Positions 52,858-60,426 of a stretch of 64,000 nt of DNA are shown here, one piece after another (the stretch's first letter is position 1; every line of letters starts with the position of its first letter). Below the pieces are notes generated by a model that was not told the DNA's origin, did not search any database, and was given only the letters and a program-made list of their open reading frames with translations. The DNA is taken from positions 62,001 through 126,000 of the forward strand of contig JAEVYY010000019.1 of assembly GCA_023392535.1 (NCBI GenBank), written 5' to 3'. A program made the translations under genes and the position numbers. The DNA is from Bacillota bacterium (GTDB lineage Bacteria; Bacillota; Clostridia; Lachnospirales; Lachnospiraceae).

Positions 52858-53943
52858 TTAATATTCAAATGTTTCCATGTATTTCATATATTTTACGACC
52901 ATAAGTGCTATCTTAAAAGTGATTGCATCTTCGAATACCCTAAGGTCCAGCCCAGTACTCTTTTGTAATTTGTCCAAACGATAGACTAGAGTATTTCTAT
53001 GAATAAAAAGTTGTCTTGATGTCTCTGATACATTCAAACTATTTTCAAAAAATTTATTAATAGTAGTTAATGTCTCCTCATCAAAATCATCCGGGCTCTT
53101 TCCTCCAAATATTTCTTTAATAAACATTTTGCAAAGAGGAATTGGAAGTTGATAGATCAAACGTCCGATTCCCAGTTCACTATAGGCAATAATATTCCTG
53201 TCATCAAAGAAAATCTTTCCAACATCCAATGCCATTTTAGCTTCTTTATAGGAACGGCTTGCTTCTTTGATTTCATTTACAATTGTACCATATGCCATGT
53301 GTACATTGCCAATTCCTTCTTTTTCCAAAACTTCACTGATTCCTTTAATCGATTTATCAATTTCTTTATTCGTATCAGATTCTGACAGTTCTTTTACCAC
53401 AATAATACTATTTTCATCGACTGCAGTTACAAAGTCTTTACTGTTCCCAATATTGGTACGTATAATTTCCAAGGCGTTATTATCTTTTGCAATGCCAGAC
53501 TCTATGATGATTACCACTCTTCTTGCATCTGCCTGTATATGCAATTTCTTTGAACGGCTGTAGATATCTACCAACAAAAGATTATCCAGCAATAAATTTT
53601 TAATAAAATTATCCTTATCAAAACGCTCTTTGTATGCAACTAAAAGATTCTGAATCTGAAATGCAGCCATTTTCCCAACCGTATAGGCATTCTCTCCAAC
53701 TCCACTAACGACCAGAATATATTCAACCTGCGCTTCGTCATACACTTTAAAAAATTGATACCCCTGGACTTCCTGGCTGTCTGCTGGAGATTTGACAAAT
53801 TCTATGGTCGCATTCTCCAGATTTATGGTATCCTCCACGGTAGATGCAATCGATTTTCCATCTATATCATGTACAATAAAATCCAATCTGGTAATTACTC
53901 TCATTCCCTCGATGGTGTTTTGCAAAATTTGATTCGATATCAT
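52858..53943 (-). CDS. CdaR/PucR-type helix-turn-helix regulator
   Basis: This 361-residue protein begins with a sugar-diacid-recognition-like domain (about 1-130, MISNQILQNTIEGMRVITRLDF in part), has a central GGDEF-like linker region and a C-terminal PucR-type helix-turn-helix (about 300-350) with LFIHRNTLVYRLDKLQKSTG. Such regulators act on nearby promoters in response to small molecules. It comes first in the ftsE-ftsX-envC-ctpA direction, nineteen bases before the chosen ftsE start, so it may control division genes. The ligand is unknown. AAAGGAG lies before the ATG. Confidence 0.88.
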   Translation of the reverse strand: MISNQILQNTIEGMRVITRLDFIVHDIDGKSIASTVEDTINLENATIEFVKSPADSQEVQGYQFFKVYDEAQVEYILVVSGVGENAYTVGKMAAFQIQNLLVAYKERFDKDNFIKNLLLDNLLLVDIYSRSKKLHIQADARRVVIIIESGIAKDNNALEIIRTNIGNSKDFVTAVDENSIIVVKELSESDTNKEIDKSIKGISEVLEKEGIGNVHMAYGTIVNEIKEASRSYKEAKMALDVGKIFFDDRNIIAYSELGIGRLIYQLPIPLCKMFIKEIFGGKSPDDFDEETLTTINKFFENSLNVSETSRQLFIHRNTLVYRLDKLQKSTGLDLRVFEDAITFKIALMVVKYMKYMETFEY

Positions 53944-54194
53944 AACTTGGCTCCTTTATTCTTGTATATTTTTACAACAATGATTGGTTTGCTTTTCTAT
54001 TTTTTCCTACACTCTTTTTATATTTTAATATATTGTAACAAATTAATCCATAGTTTTTTCATTCTTTTTTATGCAATTTATATATTTTCTATCATTTTTG
54101 TTTTATTTTCCAATATACAACCTATACAAAACAAGTTGCGTATGTACTACCCACATCCTGCACTGAGTGCTTTGTACCGTATTTCCTATTTAAG

Positions 54195-54232
54195 CAAAAA
54201 AGCTTTCTTGGATATCAATCCAAAGAAAGCCT
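54195..54232 (-). terminator. Intrinsic terminator after the TagA-like gene
   Basis: A stem of ten base pairs (GCTTTCTTGG/CCAAGAAAGC, plus bulge) with a loop of eight to nine bases and TTTTTTG on the minus strand lies directly after the stop at 54234. The 290-base gap to the next gene (53944-54233) holds this and an AT-rich leader for the CdaR/PucR-type gene; no certain promoter was found there. Confidence 0.85.
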
Positions 54233-54233
54233 T

Positions 54234-54911
54234 TTATTGTGTCTTTTTATCTATGTATTTAGAAACACGAATCTTAAATACTTTTTTATAGAAAAGTGTT
54301 AATATCTTGGATGCCTGTATTCCCTTTTTAGCCTCTACGATACTATGTTCTGGTAAAGCCAGCCAAATATTTGCATTCATTTTCATTCGGTTCTCGTACA
54401 TAAGCTGTTCCTGCTGTGGATGAGGCATACTTGATATTATAACATTAGGCACAATATCATTAATCTCATTGACAAAAGAATCCATCCCAGTTGAGACATC
54501 TTCCAGAATATACTGTCCAACAATAATCATATTGGAATGTATTTCTTCAATTTTCTTTTTTAAGTACTCCATTTGCTGTTCACTGTTAGATAACAAAAAA
54601 ACTTTTTTTCTGTTCCAAGCCAGACGATGAAAAAATTCTCTTATAAATTCACCATTTTCTACTTCTTTTAATCGATTTCTGGTAGCACTATCCGTAGCCC
54701 TTAATATATCTGTTTCCCCACAAATAGTCATATCCATTGCTTCAATCCATTGTTTGTATTCTTCGTTCTCTGCTGCTTCTACAAGCATTCTGGTAGATAC
54801 GACTAAAATTGTATTTAATGCTCCATTATTCAAATAATGATTTGATAATCTCAAAGATTCTTTTAATGTATAATCTATCAAAGAAATCCCAAGTAAGTTT
54901 ATTTCCTTCAT
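54234..54911 (-). CDS. Divergent WecG/TagA-family protein
   Basis: This 225-residue protein has the length and order of WecG/TagA/CpsF glycosyltransferases, which transfer N-acetylmannosamine or similar sugars to lipid-linked GlcNAc. The retained parts are KVFLLSNSEQQMEYLKKKIE (the GxxF-type strand) and the SMPHPQQEQLMYENR stretch, matching the usual PKQE motif. The usual N-terminal T-x-N (here VVSTRML) and the P-D-G motif (here ICGETDIL) have changed, so the catalytic Asp of TagA seems lost. It may be inactive, or use another mechanism. It forms a unit with the CPBP protease gene 20 bases upstream. Confidence 0.72.
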   Translation of the reverse strand: MKEINLLGISLIDYTLKESLRLSNHYLNNGALNTILVVSTRMLVEAAENEEYKQWIEAMDMTICGETDILRATDSATRNRLKEVENGEFIREFFHRLAWNRKKVFLLSNSEQQMEYLKKKIEEIHSNMIIVGQYILEDVSTGMDSFVNEINDIVPNVIISSMPHPQQEQLMYENRMKMNANIWLALPEHSIVEAKKGIQASKILTLFYKKVFKIRVSKYIDKKTQ

Positions 54912-54931
54912 ATAACCACCTTCTTATACTG

Positions 54932-55843
54932 CTATTGTAGAATTAATTGAAGAATCATATATGCAAGGCACAATATTACACTTAAAATGAGTGGAATTGT
55001 TATCATCTTACCCCGTCCTATCTTACGATTAATCCAAATATCTACTATATATTCTTTTCGTCCTTCATTATTCGCCATCCAGACCAGACAACAACCAGCT
55101 ATTGCAATGGTCACTGCCGCCACTGCCATACTTACACTGATGGAAATGAGTAATGTATTGGTATCAAGTACATCTGCCGAATTCTGTGTAAGGTTTTTTA
55201 ACCACTTTTCTGATGCATATAGCATAACTACCGTATTAGAATTAAATATAACATGGTAAACAATGGAGCTCCACAAACTGCCAGTAGCTTCTTTCAACAA
55301 AACTAACATAAATCCTATCACAAAAGCGTAAATCGCCTGATTGAAATTCATGTGCATGAATCCAAATAAAAGAGCCGAAAACAGCATTGCCTGTAATGCG
55401 GTTCCTGTTTTTCTATACCCAGAATGAACGATACCTCTGAAAACGATCTCTTCACATACCGGTCCAAATATACCAATCAAAAAGAGCATTGCAAAAAAAG
55501 GCATATTCAATATATCAGCACTCATTTCGGCAACTACATTTTCTGAAAAAAGCATCGTAAATGCATTTATTGTTGTTACAAGAGGCATTGTTAAATAAGT
55601 GAATAGAATAATCATTAAAACCGTAGATATCTTAATTGGTCTAAGTGCCAACACGTCGCGCCATTTTGTTCTGGTTGCTAATACAAATAGTAAAGACGGT
55701 ACCGTCAGCATAAGCTCACTGATTATCAAGTTGCCAACAATTCCTATCGATAGGTATCGATAGAATATACCAAATAGAAATAGAATAAAAAATTCTATTA
55801 AAATTGTCGTTAAAAACATCCAGTTAACTTTTTTACTATTCAT
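54932..55843 (-). CDS. CPBP-family intramembrane metalloprotease
   Basis: This 303-residue protein has about eight membrane segments. The CPBP (Abi) motifs are complete: CEEIVFRGI (Glu-Glu-x3-Arg, near residue 135-143), FGFMHMNFN (near 168-176) with its His, and the third motif YHVIFN (near 205-210). These form the glutamate/histidine active site of CAAX-like proteases. A Cys/Trp-containing tail follows. The substrate is unknown. It precedes the TagA-like gene by 20 bases. Confidence 0.9.
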   Translation of the reverse strand: MNSKKVNWMFLTTILIEFFILFLFGIFYRYLSIGIVGNLIISELMLTVPSLLFVLATRTKWRDVLALRPIKISTVLMIILFTYLTMPLVTTINAFTMLFSENVVAEMSADILNMPFFAMLFLIGIFGPVCEEIVFRGIVHSGYRKTGTALQAMLFSALLFGFMHMNFNQAIYAFVIGFMLVLLKEATGSLWSSIVYHVIFNSNTVVMLYASEKWLKNLTQNSADVLDTNTLLISISVSMAVAAVTIAIAGCCLVWMANNEGRKEYIVDIWINRKIGRGKMITIPLILSVILCLAYMILQLILQ

Positions 55844-55870
55844 TTTACCTGTCCTTCTTAAGATAAGTTA

Positions 55871-55897
55871 CGGATTGCCAGCACAGCTGCCAATCCG
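55871..55897 (-). terminator. Hairpin downstream of the 77-residue protein gene
   Basis: CGGATTG pairs with CAATCCG, and inside it CAGC pairs with GCTG around a TGT loop, with one G-G mismatch. It lies 31 bases after the stop at 55929. The U-run is weak, so either termination or RNA stability is possible. Confidence 0.5.
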
Positions 55898-55928
55898 CAT
55901 CATTCATAATATGTATTGATTTAAATCA

Positions 55929-56162
55929 TTAGTCATTCATCATAAAATCTACTATTTTTGTAATATCTTCCGGTTCATAGGCTATAATTTCCAACTCATC
56001 AATCGTTCCATCAGAAAAAATATTTGCTAATGATACATATTGAGACAGCTTTGATTTTAAATTCAATCTATCGCCCTCTCCCGTCACTAATTCCACTTTT
56101 CCTACGCACCCGTCTACAACACTAAAAAATTTTTCGATATTGGTAATATTCTTTACTTTCAT
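55929..56162 (-). CDS. Small acidic protein of unknown function
   Basis: This 77-residue protein has no membrane span. It starts MKVKNITNIEKFFSVVDGC and ends in an acidic helix (EPEDITKIVDFMMND). AAAGGAGAG lies six to seven bases before the ATG, a strong RBS. It follows the CvfB-like gene by 21 bases in one transcript. Similar short proteins have been seen in clostridial genomes under misleading names. I give no function; the RBS and shared context make it a real gene. Confidence 0.7.
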   Translation of the reverse strand: MKVKNITNIEKFFSVVDGCVGKVELVTGEGDRLNLKSKLSQYVSLANIFSDGTIDELEIIAYEPEDITKIVDFMMND

Positions 56163-56183
56163 TTTGTTCTCTCCTTTACTTGG

Positions 56184-57023
56184 CTATTTTTTCGTTATAC
56201 TTTTTTCATTCATCTGAATACGGTCCGTCTTTAGCAAATGTCCCACTGCTCGTTTAAATTCATTTTTGCTCATCTGCATCTCGCGCTTAATCACTTCCGG
56301 AATTGCTTTATCTGTAAAAGGCAACACTCCATCGAAACTATCAATGACCTTAAGTACCTTTTCAGCATCTTTGGTAATTTGAAGATATGCCTTTTCTCGG
56401 ATACTTAGATCCAACTTACCATCTTCCTTTACCTTTGTAACTCTAGCCGTAATATCATTCCCAATTTCTACTTTACCGTATAATTCTTTTATTGGTATTA
56501 ATCCTGAATACTTATAATCAACCGCTACAAAAGCACCGAATTCCGAACTCACTTCATAAACACGTCCTTGTACCTGATCATCTTTTTTATAAGGACTATT
56601 TGTTTGTAAATATTGATATACATTCATTGTAGCACACAATCTGCTACTCTTGTCAATATACAATGCAATCAGGCACATATCATTCGTACCTACTTTTTTT
56701 GTCTGTTCTTTGAAAGGCAGCAATAAGTCTTTTTCTAGGCCCCAATCAAGAAATGCTCCTATTTTCCCTACCTCGATCACCCGCAATTCTGCTATCTGAA
56801 ATAAAGTGACCTTCGGTATTTTTACAGTTGCAATCAATCTATCTTTGGAATCTTTGTATACAAAAACCGTTATCCGATCTCCTATCTTTGCACTCTCAGG
56901 AACTTGTTTTTTCGGTAGGAGTACACTGTCTTTCGTGTCTTTATTCTCTTCATCTGATAAGTATACACCGAACTCTACTTGTCTTATTATAATTAGTTCT
57001 TGGATTATTCCTAACTGTATCAT
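56184..57023 (-). CDS. CvfB-like S1-domain RNA-binding protein
   Basis: This 279-residue protein has two to three S1-like OB folds (about 60-125 and 140-215, with VGKIGAFLDWGLEKDLLLPF and VSSEFGAFVAVDYKYSGLIPI in parts) and a winged-helix-like C-terminus (about 225-275). The order matches CvfB/YitL proteins, which affect virulence and RNA handling in Gram-positive bacteria. GAGGAAT lies before the ATG. The gene forms a pair with the 77-residue protein gene. Confidence 0.88.
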   Translation of the reverse strand: MIQLGIIQELIIIRQVEFGVYLSDEENKDTKDSVLLPKKQVPESAKIGDRITVFVYKDSKDRLIATVKIPKVTLFQIAELRVIEVGKIGAFLDWGLEKDLLLPFKEQTKKVGTNDMCLIALYIDKSSRLCATMNVYQYLQTNSPYKKDDQVQGRVYEVSSEFGAFVAVDYKYSGLIPIKELYGKVEIGNDITARVTKVKEDGKLDLSIREKAYLQITKDAEKVLKVIDSFDGVLPFTDKAIPEVIKREMQMSKNEFKRAVGHLLKTDRIQMNEKSITKK

Positions 57024-57098
57024 ATATTCCTCATCGTCTATTGACTGTATTAAGTGCTTATCGTTACTTTACTATAATTAAGCATTATACAACAATTC

Positions 57099-57800
57099 TT
57101 AACTTAATTCCACTATTGTATAAATTTCTTTTTCTTTTCCGCATAATGAAATCGTATATTTATCAGATTCTTTTGCTACTCTGGGTATTAAAACATCTCC
57201 TAGCAATGCAGATTTCTTGTATTCCGCACGCATTTCCCTGATCTGCATCCCTTTCTCTACATAGTCCATTACCATTCTAAGATATTGCCCATTATTTACA
57301 TGATTATTCGTGTCTAAATGATGCTCTCTTATTTCAATTGGTTCTTTTTCTATAGAGAGTTCTGGCATTTGGATTTTTCTAGGTGCATATATCATATTTA
57401 ATCTCGGTTCCAAGACATATCCTTTTATCATTTCAGGTAACAATCTTGCAGGTCTTCCTGCCTTTGTATCCATCAGCGTCCATATAGAATTCGCATAGGC
57501 AACTTTTATTCCGTTGCTATCTTCTAGAAAAAAATTACGGCTCCCCAAAAATCCTTTAAAGTCATACGGAAAAGTTGTTATCCTGATTTTTTCTCCAAAT
57601 ACAGGATATCTTTCCACGACAATCTGCCATGCAGATATCATCCATACCAAATTGTGCACGGGCAAAAAAGTAATCCCAAGACCTATGTCTTCGGAATGAA
57701 AGGTACTGCAGTCCTGAAAATAATCTAATATGGACTCCAGTTTCATCTGCCCCTTGCTATCCACTTCACTATATCGAACCCTACTGTCAAAACTGTACAT
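57099..57800 (-). CDS. Acyl-ACP thioesterase
   Basis: This protein has about 233 residues and releases fatty acids from acyl carrier protein. It has two hot-dog folds: one at about 1-130 with FDSRVRYSEVDSKGQMKLESILDYFQD in parts, and one at about 150-230 with HHLDTNNHVNNGQYL, which holds the catalytic Asn and His. The ATG at 57800 has GGGAGG six bases upstream; an upstream start at 57824 is less likely. It converts acyl-ACP from type II fatty acid synthesis. No other lipid gene is adjacent. Confidence 0.9.
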   Translation of the reverse strand: MYSFDSRVRYSEVDSKGQMKLESILDYFQDCSTFHSEDIGLGITFLPVHNLVWMISAWQIVVERYPVFGEKIRITTFPYDFKGFLGSRNFFLEDSNGIKVAYANSIWTLMDTKAGRPARLLPEMIKGYVLEPRLNMIYAPRKIQMPELSIEKEPIEIREHHLDTNNHVNNGQYLRMVMDYVEKGMQIREMRAEYKKSALLGDVLIPRVAKESDKYTISLCGKEKEIYTIVELS

Positions 57801-57849
57801 ACATTCCTCCCTTATAATAAACAAAAATAATTCTGTACCATAATTTCAT

Positions 57850-57882
57850 AAAGAAAAAAGACTCTCGGCAAAATCGAGAGCC
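57850..57882 (-). terminator. Terminator after tRNA-Gln
   Basis: GGCTCTCG pairs with CGAGAGTC (one G-U) around a seven-base loop, and TTTTTTC follows on the minus strand. It lies nine bases after the 3' end of the tRNA. Confidence 0.88.
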
Positions 57883-57890
57883 TTTGTTAG

Positions 57891-57962
57891 CTGGGCTACA
57901 AGGATTCGAACCTTGAGATGACGGAGTCAGAGTCCGTTGCCTTACCGTTTGGCGATAGCCCA
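57891..57962 (-). tRNA. tRNA-Gln (anticodon CUG)
   Basis: The full cloverleaf is present: acceptor TGGGCTA/TAGCCCA, D-stem GCC/GGC, anticodon stem ACGGA/TCCGT with loop CTCTGAC, variable loop CATCT, T-stem CAAGG/CCTTG with TTCGAAT, and discriminator G. The anticodon reads CTG (codon CAG, glutamine). The CCA end is not encoded. It lies directly behind the glutamine synthetase gene (75 bases from its stop), in the same direction. Confidence 0.96.
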
Positions 57963-57965
57963 TTA

Positions 57966-57997
57966 AGTTGAGTGCGACATAGGAATCGCACTCAACT
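57966..57997 (-). other. Perfect 12-bp hairpin before tRNA-Gln
   Basis: AGTTGAGTGCGA pairs perfectly with TCGCACTCAACT around an eight-base loop. It ends three bases before the tRNA 5' end and forty bases after the glnN stop. No U-run follows on the minus strand, since the tRNA starts at once, so it is a poor intrinsic terminator. It may mark the processing point between a glnN transcript and the tRNA. Confidence 0.65.
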
Positions 57998-58037
57998 ATA
58001 ATACAATATTTTACATATTAATGCAAGAACTTTTTAA

Positions 58038-60149
58038 TTAAACTTCAAAAATCAGATCCGCATAGGTAGGAATTGGCCATACTTCTTTATCCACAAGCTT
58101 TTCAAGTGCATCTACAGGTGCTCTTAAAGCGTCCATTGCTATCTTAACTTCATCCTTATAGAAAAATGCTTGTTTCCTTGCTTCCTCAATTTTACTTGCT
58201 TCATTCTCTATATCTATCAGCTTTTTAAGCGATGCTTTTGCTTCTTTTAAATAAGCAGACACATCTGACAATACTTCCACCTGAACGGATGCATCTACCC
58301 CAGCTTCTTTTACAGCCAAAACAGTATTTGCCAATTCATTTGTATATTTTATAACAGCAGGAAAAATTTGTTTTGATGCCATATCAATCATCGTTAATGC
58401 TTCAATATTTATTGTTTTAGCATATGTCTCATACAGTACCTCTTCCCGTGATTCTAACTCAGCTTTTGTAAAGATACCAAACTTTTCGAATAGAGCCACT
58501 GCTTTGGTAGTTGTCAATGTTTCAACTGCTTCTACCATTGATTTAATATTTGGAAGTCCTCTTTTTTCCGCCTCTGCGACCCATTCATCTGAATAGCCAT
58601 TTCCGTTAAATATAATTCTTTGGTATTTTGTCATATATTCTTTAATCAAATCATGAACAGCAATATCAAAATCATCCGCTTTTTCCAGTACATTAGCTGC
58701 TTCGCAGAACGCTTCTGCAACAATTGCATTCAATGTCGTATTTGGACTGGCAATAGAATCTTCAGAACCTACCATACGGAACTCAAATTTATTTCCCGTA
58801 AAAGCAAATGGGGATGTTCTGTTTCTATCGGTTGCATCTTTTTGGAAATCCGGAAGTGTAGAAACACCCGTTTCAAGAATTCCACCTTCCTTACAAGTAG
58901 CTGCAATTCCTGTTTCCACTAGCTGCCTTACAACATCTTCTAATTGTTCCCCGAGGAAGATCGATATGATAGCTGGTGGTGCCTCATTAGCACCGAGTCT
59001 GTGATCATTGCCTACATTTGAGGCACTTTGACGAAGCAGATCGGCATGAGTATCAACCGCTTTCATGATGCAAGCAAGCACCAATAGGAACTGAATATTT
59101 TCATTTGGTGATTTTCCAGGATCAAGTAAGTTCACGCCATTATCCGTTGTGATAGACCAGTTATTATGCTTACCAGAACCATTCACACCTGCAAACGGTT
59201 TTTCATGAAGCAAGCATCGAAGACCATGTTTACCTGCGACTCTCTTCATCGTTTCCATAATTAGTTGGTTATGATCGACTGCAATATTTGCAGATTCATA
59301 GATAGGAGCCAACTCATGTTGTGCAGGTGCCACCTCATTATGCTGTGTTTTAGCAGGAACACCAAGTTTCCACATTTCTCTATTTAAGTCTTTCATGTAA
59401 GCACCAATACGTTCCTTAATTACGCCAAAGTAATGGTCCTCCATTTCTTGTCCCTTTGGAGCTGCAGCACCAAATAAAGTACGTCCTGCAAAAATAATAT
59501 CCTCTCTTTGTAATGCCTTTTTGGCATCTATTAAGAAATATTCCTGTTCTGGTCCGACCGACGCCGTTACTTTTGTAGCTGCAGTATTCCCGAACAAACG
59601 AACGATACGTAGTGCCTGTTGACTTACCGCTTCCATTGATCTTAACAAAGGAGTCTTTTTATCGAGTGCTTCTCCTTTATAGGAACAAAATGCTGTTGGA
59701 ATACAGAGAGTTGGACCCGTCGCCGACTCCTTAATAAATGCTGGGGATGTAATATCCCAAGCAGTATATCCGCGAGCTTCAAACGTTGCCCTAAGTCCTC
59801 CTGATGGAAATGAGGATGCGTCAGGTTCCCCTGTAATCAACTCTTTTCCAGAAAATTCCATAAGCATAGTACCATCTTCGCTCGGGCAAGTCACAAATGA
59901 ATCATGTTTTTCTGCTGTAATACCCGTCAATGGCTGAAACCAGTGGGTATAATGAGTGGCGCCTTTTTCCACCGCCCAGTCCTTCATCGCTTTCGCAACT
60001 ACATCCGCTGCTTCTAAAGAAAGTTCTCCACCACAGTCCATTACTTTTTTAACTTCTGCAAATACTTTTTTTGGTAATCTTTCTCTCATTTTTTTAAGAG
60101 TAAATACATTTTCACCAAAGATTGCTTCCACGTTTAACTTTTCACTCAT
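58038..60149 (-). CDS. glnN: Glutamine synthetase, type III (GlnN)
   Basis: This protein has about 703 residues from the ATG at 60149 and makes glutamine from glutamate, ammonia and ATP. Type III enzymes are about 700 residues and dodecameric, much longer than type I. Signatures visible are THYTHWFQPLTG (about 76-87), the SFPSGGLR and VGPEQEYFLID segments, HNEVAPAQHELAPIYE (about 290) and NGSGKHNNWS. The start MSEKLNVEAIFG is typical; upstream residues belong to a leader with a hairpin. It lies next to tRNA-Gln and is followed by a second hairpin. AAAGGATG lies before the ATG. Confidence 0.95.
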   Translation of the reverse strand: MSEKLNVEAIFGENVFTLKKMRERLPKKVFAEVKKVMDCGGELSLEAADVVAKAMKDWAVEKGATHYTHWFQPLTGITAEKHDSFVTCPSEDGTMLMEFSGKELITGEPDASSFPSGGLRATFEARGYTAWDITSPAFIKESATGPTLCIPTAFCSYKGEALDKKTPLLRSMEAVSQQALRIVRLFGNTAATKVTASVGPEQEYFLIDAKKALQREDIIFAGRTLFGAAAPKGQEMEDHYFGVIKERIGAYMKDLNREMWKLGVPAKTQHNEVAPAQHELAPIYESANIAVDHNQLIMETMKRVAGKHGLRCLLHEKPFAGVNGSGKHNNWSITTDNGVNLLDPGKSPNENIQFLLVLACIMKAVDTHADLLRQSASNVGNDHRLGANEAPPAIISIFLGEQLEDVVRQLVETGIAATCKEGGILETGVSTLPDFQKDATDRNRTSPFAFTGNKFEFRMVGSEDSIASPNTTLNAIVAEAFCEAANVLEKADDFDIAVHDLIKEYMTKYQRIIFNGNGYSDEWVAEAEKRGLPNIKSMVEAVETLTTTKAVALFEKFGIFTKAELESREEVLYETYAKTINIEALTMIDMASKQIFPAVIKYTNELANTVLAVKEAGVDASVQVEVLSDVSAYLKEAKASLKKLIDIENEASKIEEARKQAFFYKDEVKIAMDALRAPVDALEKLVDKEVWPIPTYADLIFEV

Positions 60150-60221
60150 CTCATTATCATCCTTTCGCATTCTAGATACTCGAATAAAGCGAACAATTAT
60201 CTTGCAACGATAAAGTATTAC

Positions 60222-60269
60222 TGAAAAAACAAGAAAGGTGTCCCAAAGAAATAATTTTCTTGGAACACC
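60222..60269 (-). promoter_or_regulatory. Terminator-like hairpin in the glnN leader
   Basis: On the minus strand GGTGTTCCAAGAAA pairs with TTTCTTTGGGACACC with one bulge and an ATTA loop, followed by TTTCTTGTTTTTT. This is the form of an intrinsic terminator, placed 75-120 bases before the glnN ATG and 45-100 bases after a likely promoter. It may be an attenuator for glnN, or else end transcripts of the upstream U32 gene. No ANTAR-type tandem hairpin with A1/G4 hexaloops was found. Confidence 0.65.
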
Positions 60270-60325
60270 ATTGTTCGTCATATCTTATATTTAATTTATT
60301 CAGAAGGTAATCCTTCGTTTCCTAT

Positions 60326-60354
60326 AAGATACATTAATCAGTAAGAAATTGCAA
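60326..60354 (-). promoter_or_regulatory. Likely glnN promoter
   Basis: TTGCAA (-35) and TATCTT (-10) are separated by 17 bases on the minus strand. The expected start leaves a leader of about 165-170 bases to the glnN ATG that includes the terminator-like hairpin. The -10 match is only moderate. Confidence 0.4.
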
Positions 60355-60426
60355 GTACTAATTCAAAAAAATTATAATTTTTTTCGTATATAACGTCCAT
60401 ATTGTACAATGCATCTTATTTATACG

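Noticed and set aside
53755..54291. Plus-strand open frame of about 178 codons
   Set aside because: It lies antisense to the regulator start, the AT-rich gap and a terminator, with no RBS and low-complexity hydrophobic sequence.
60150..60426. ANTAR-type tandem hairpin in the glnN leader
   Set aside because: The small GAAG/CTTC hairpin has loop GATTAC, not the A1/G4 hexaloop, and no second matching hairpin is near.
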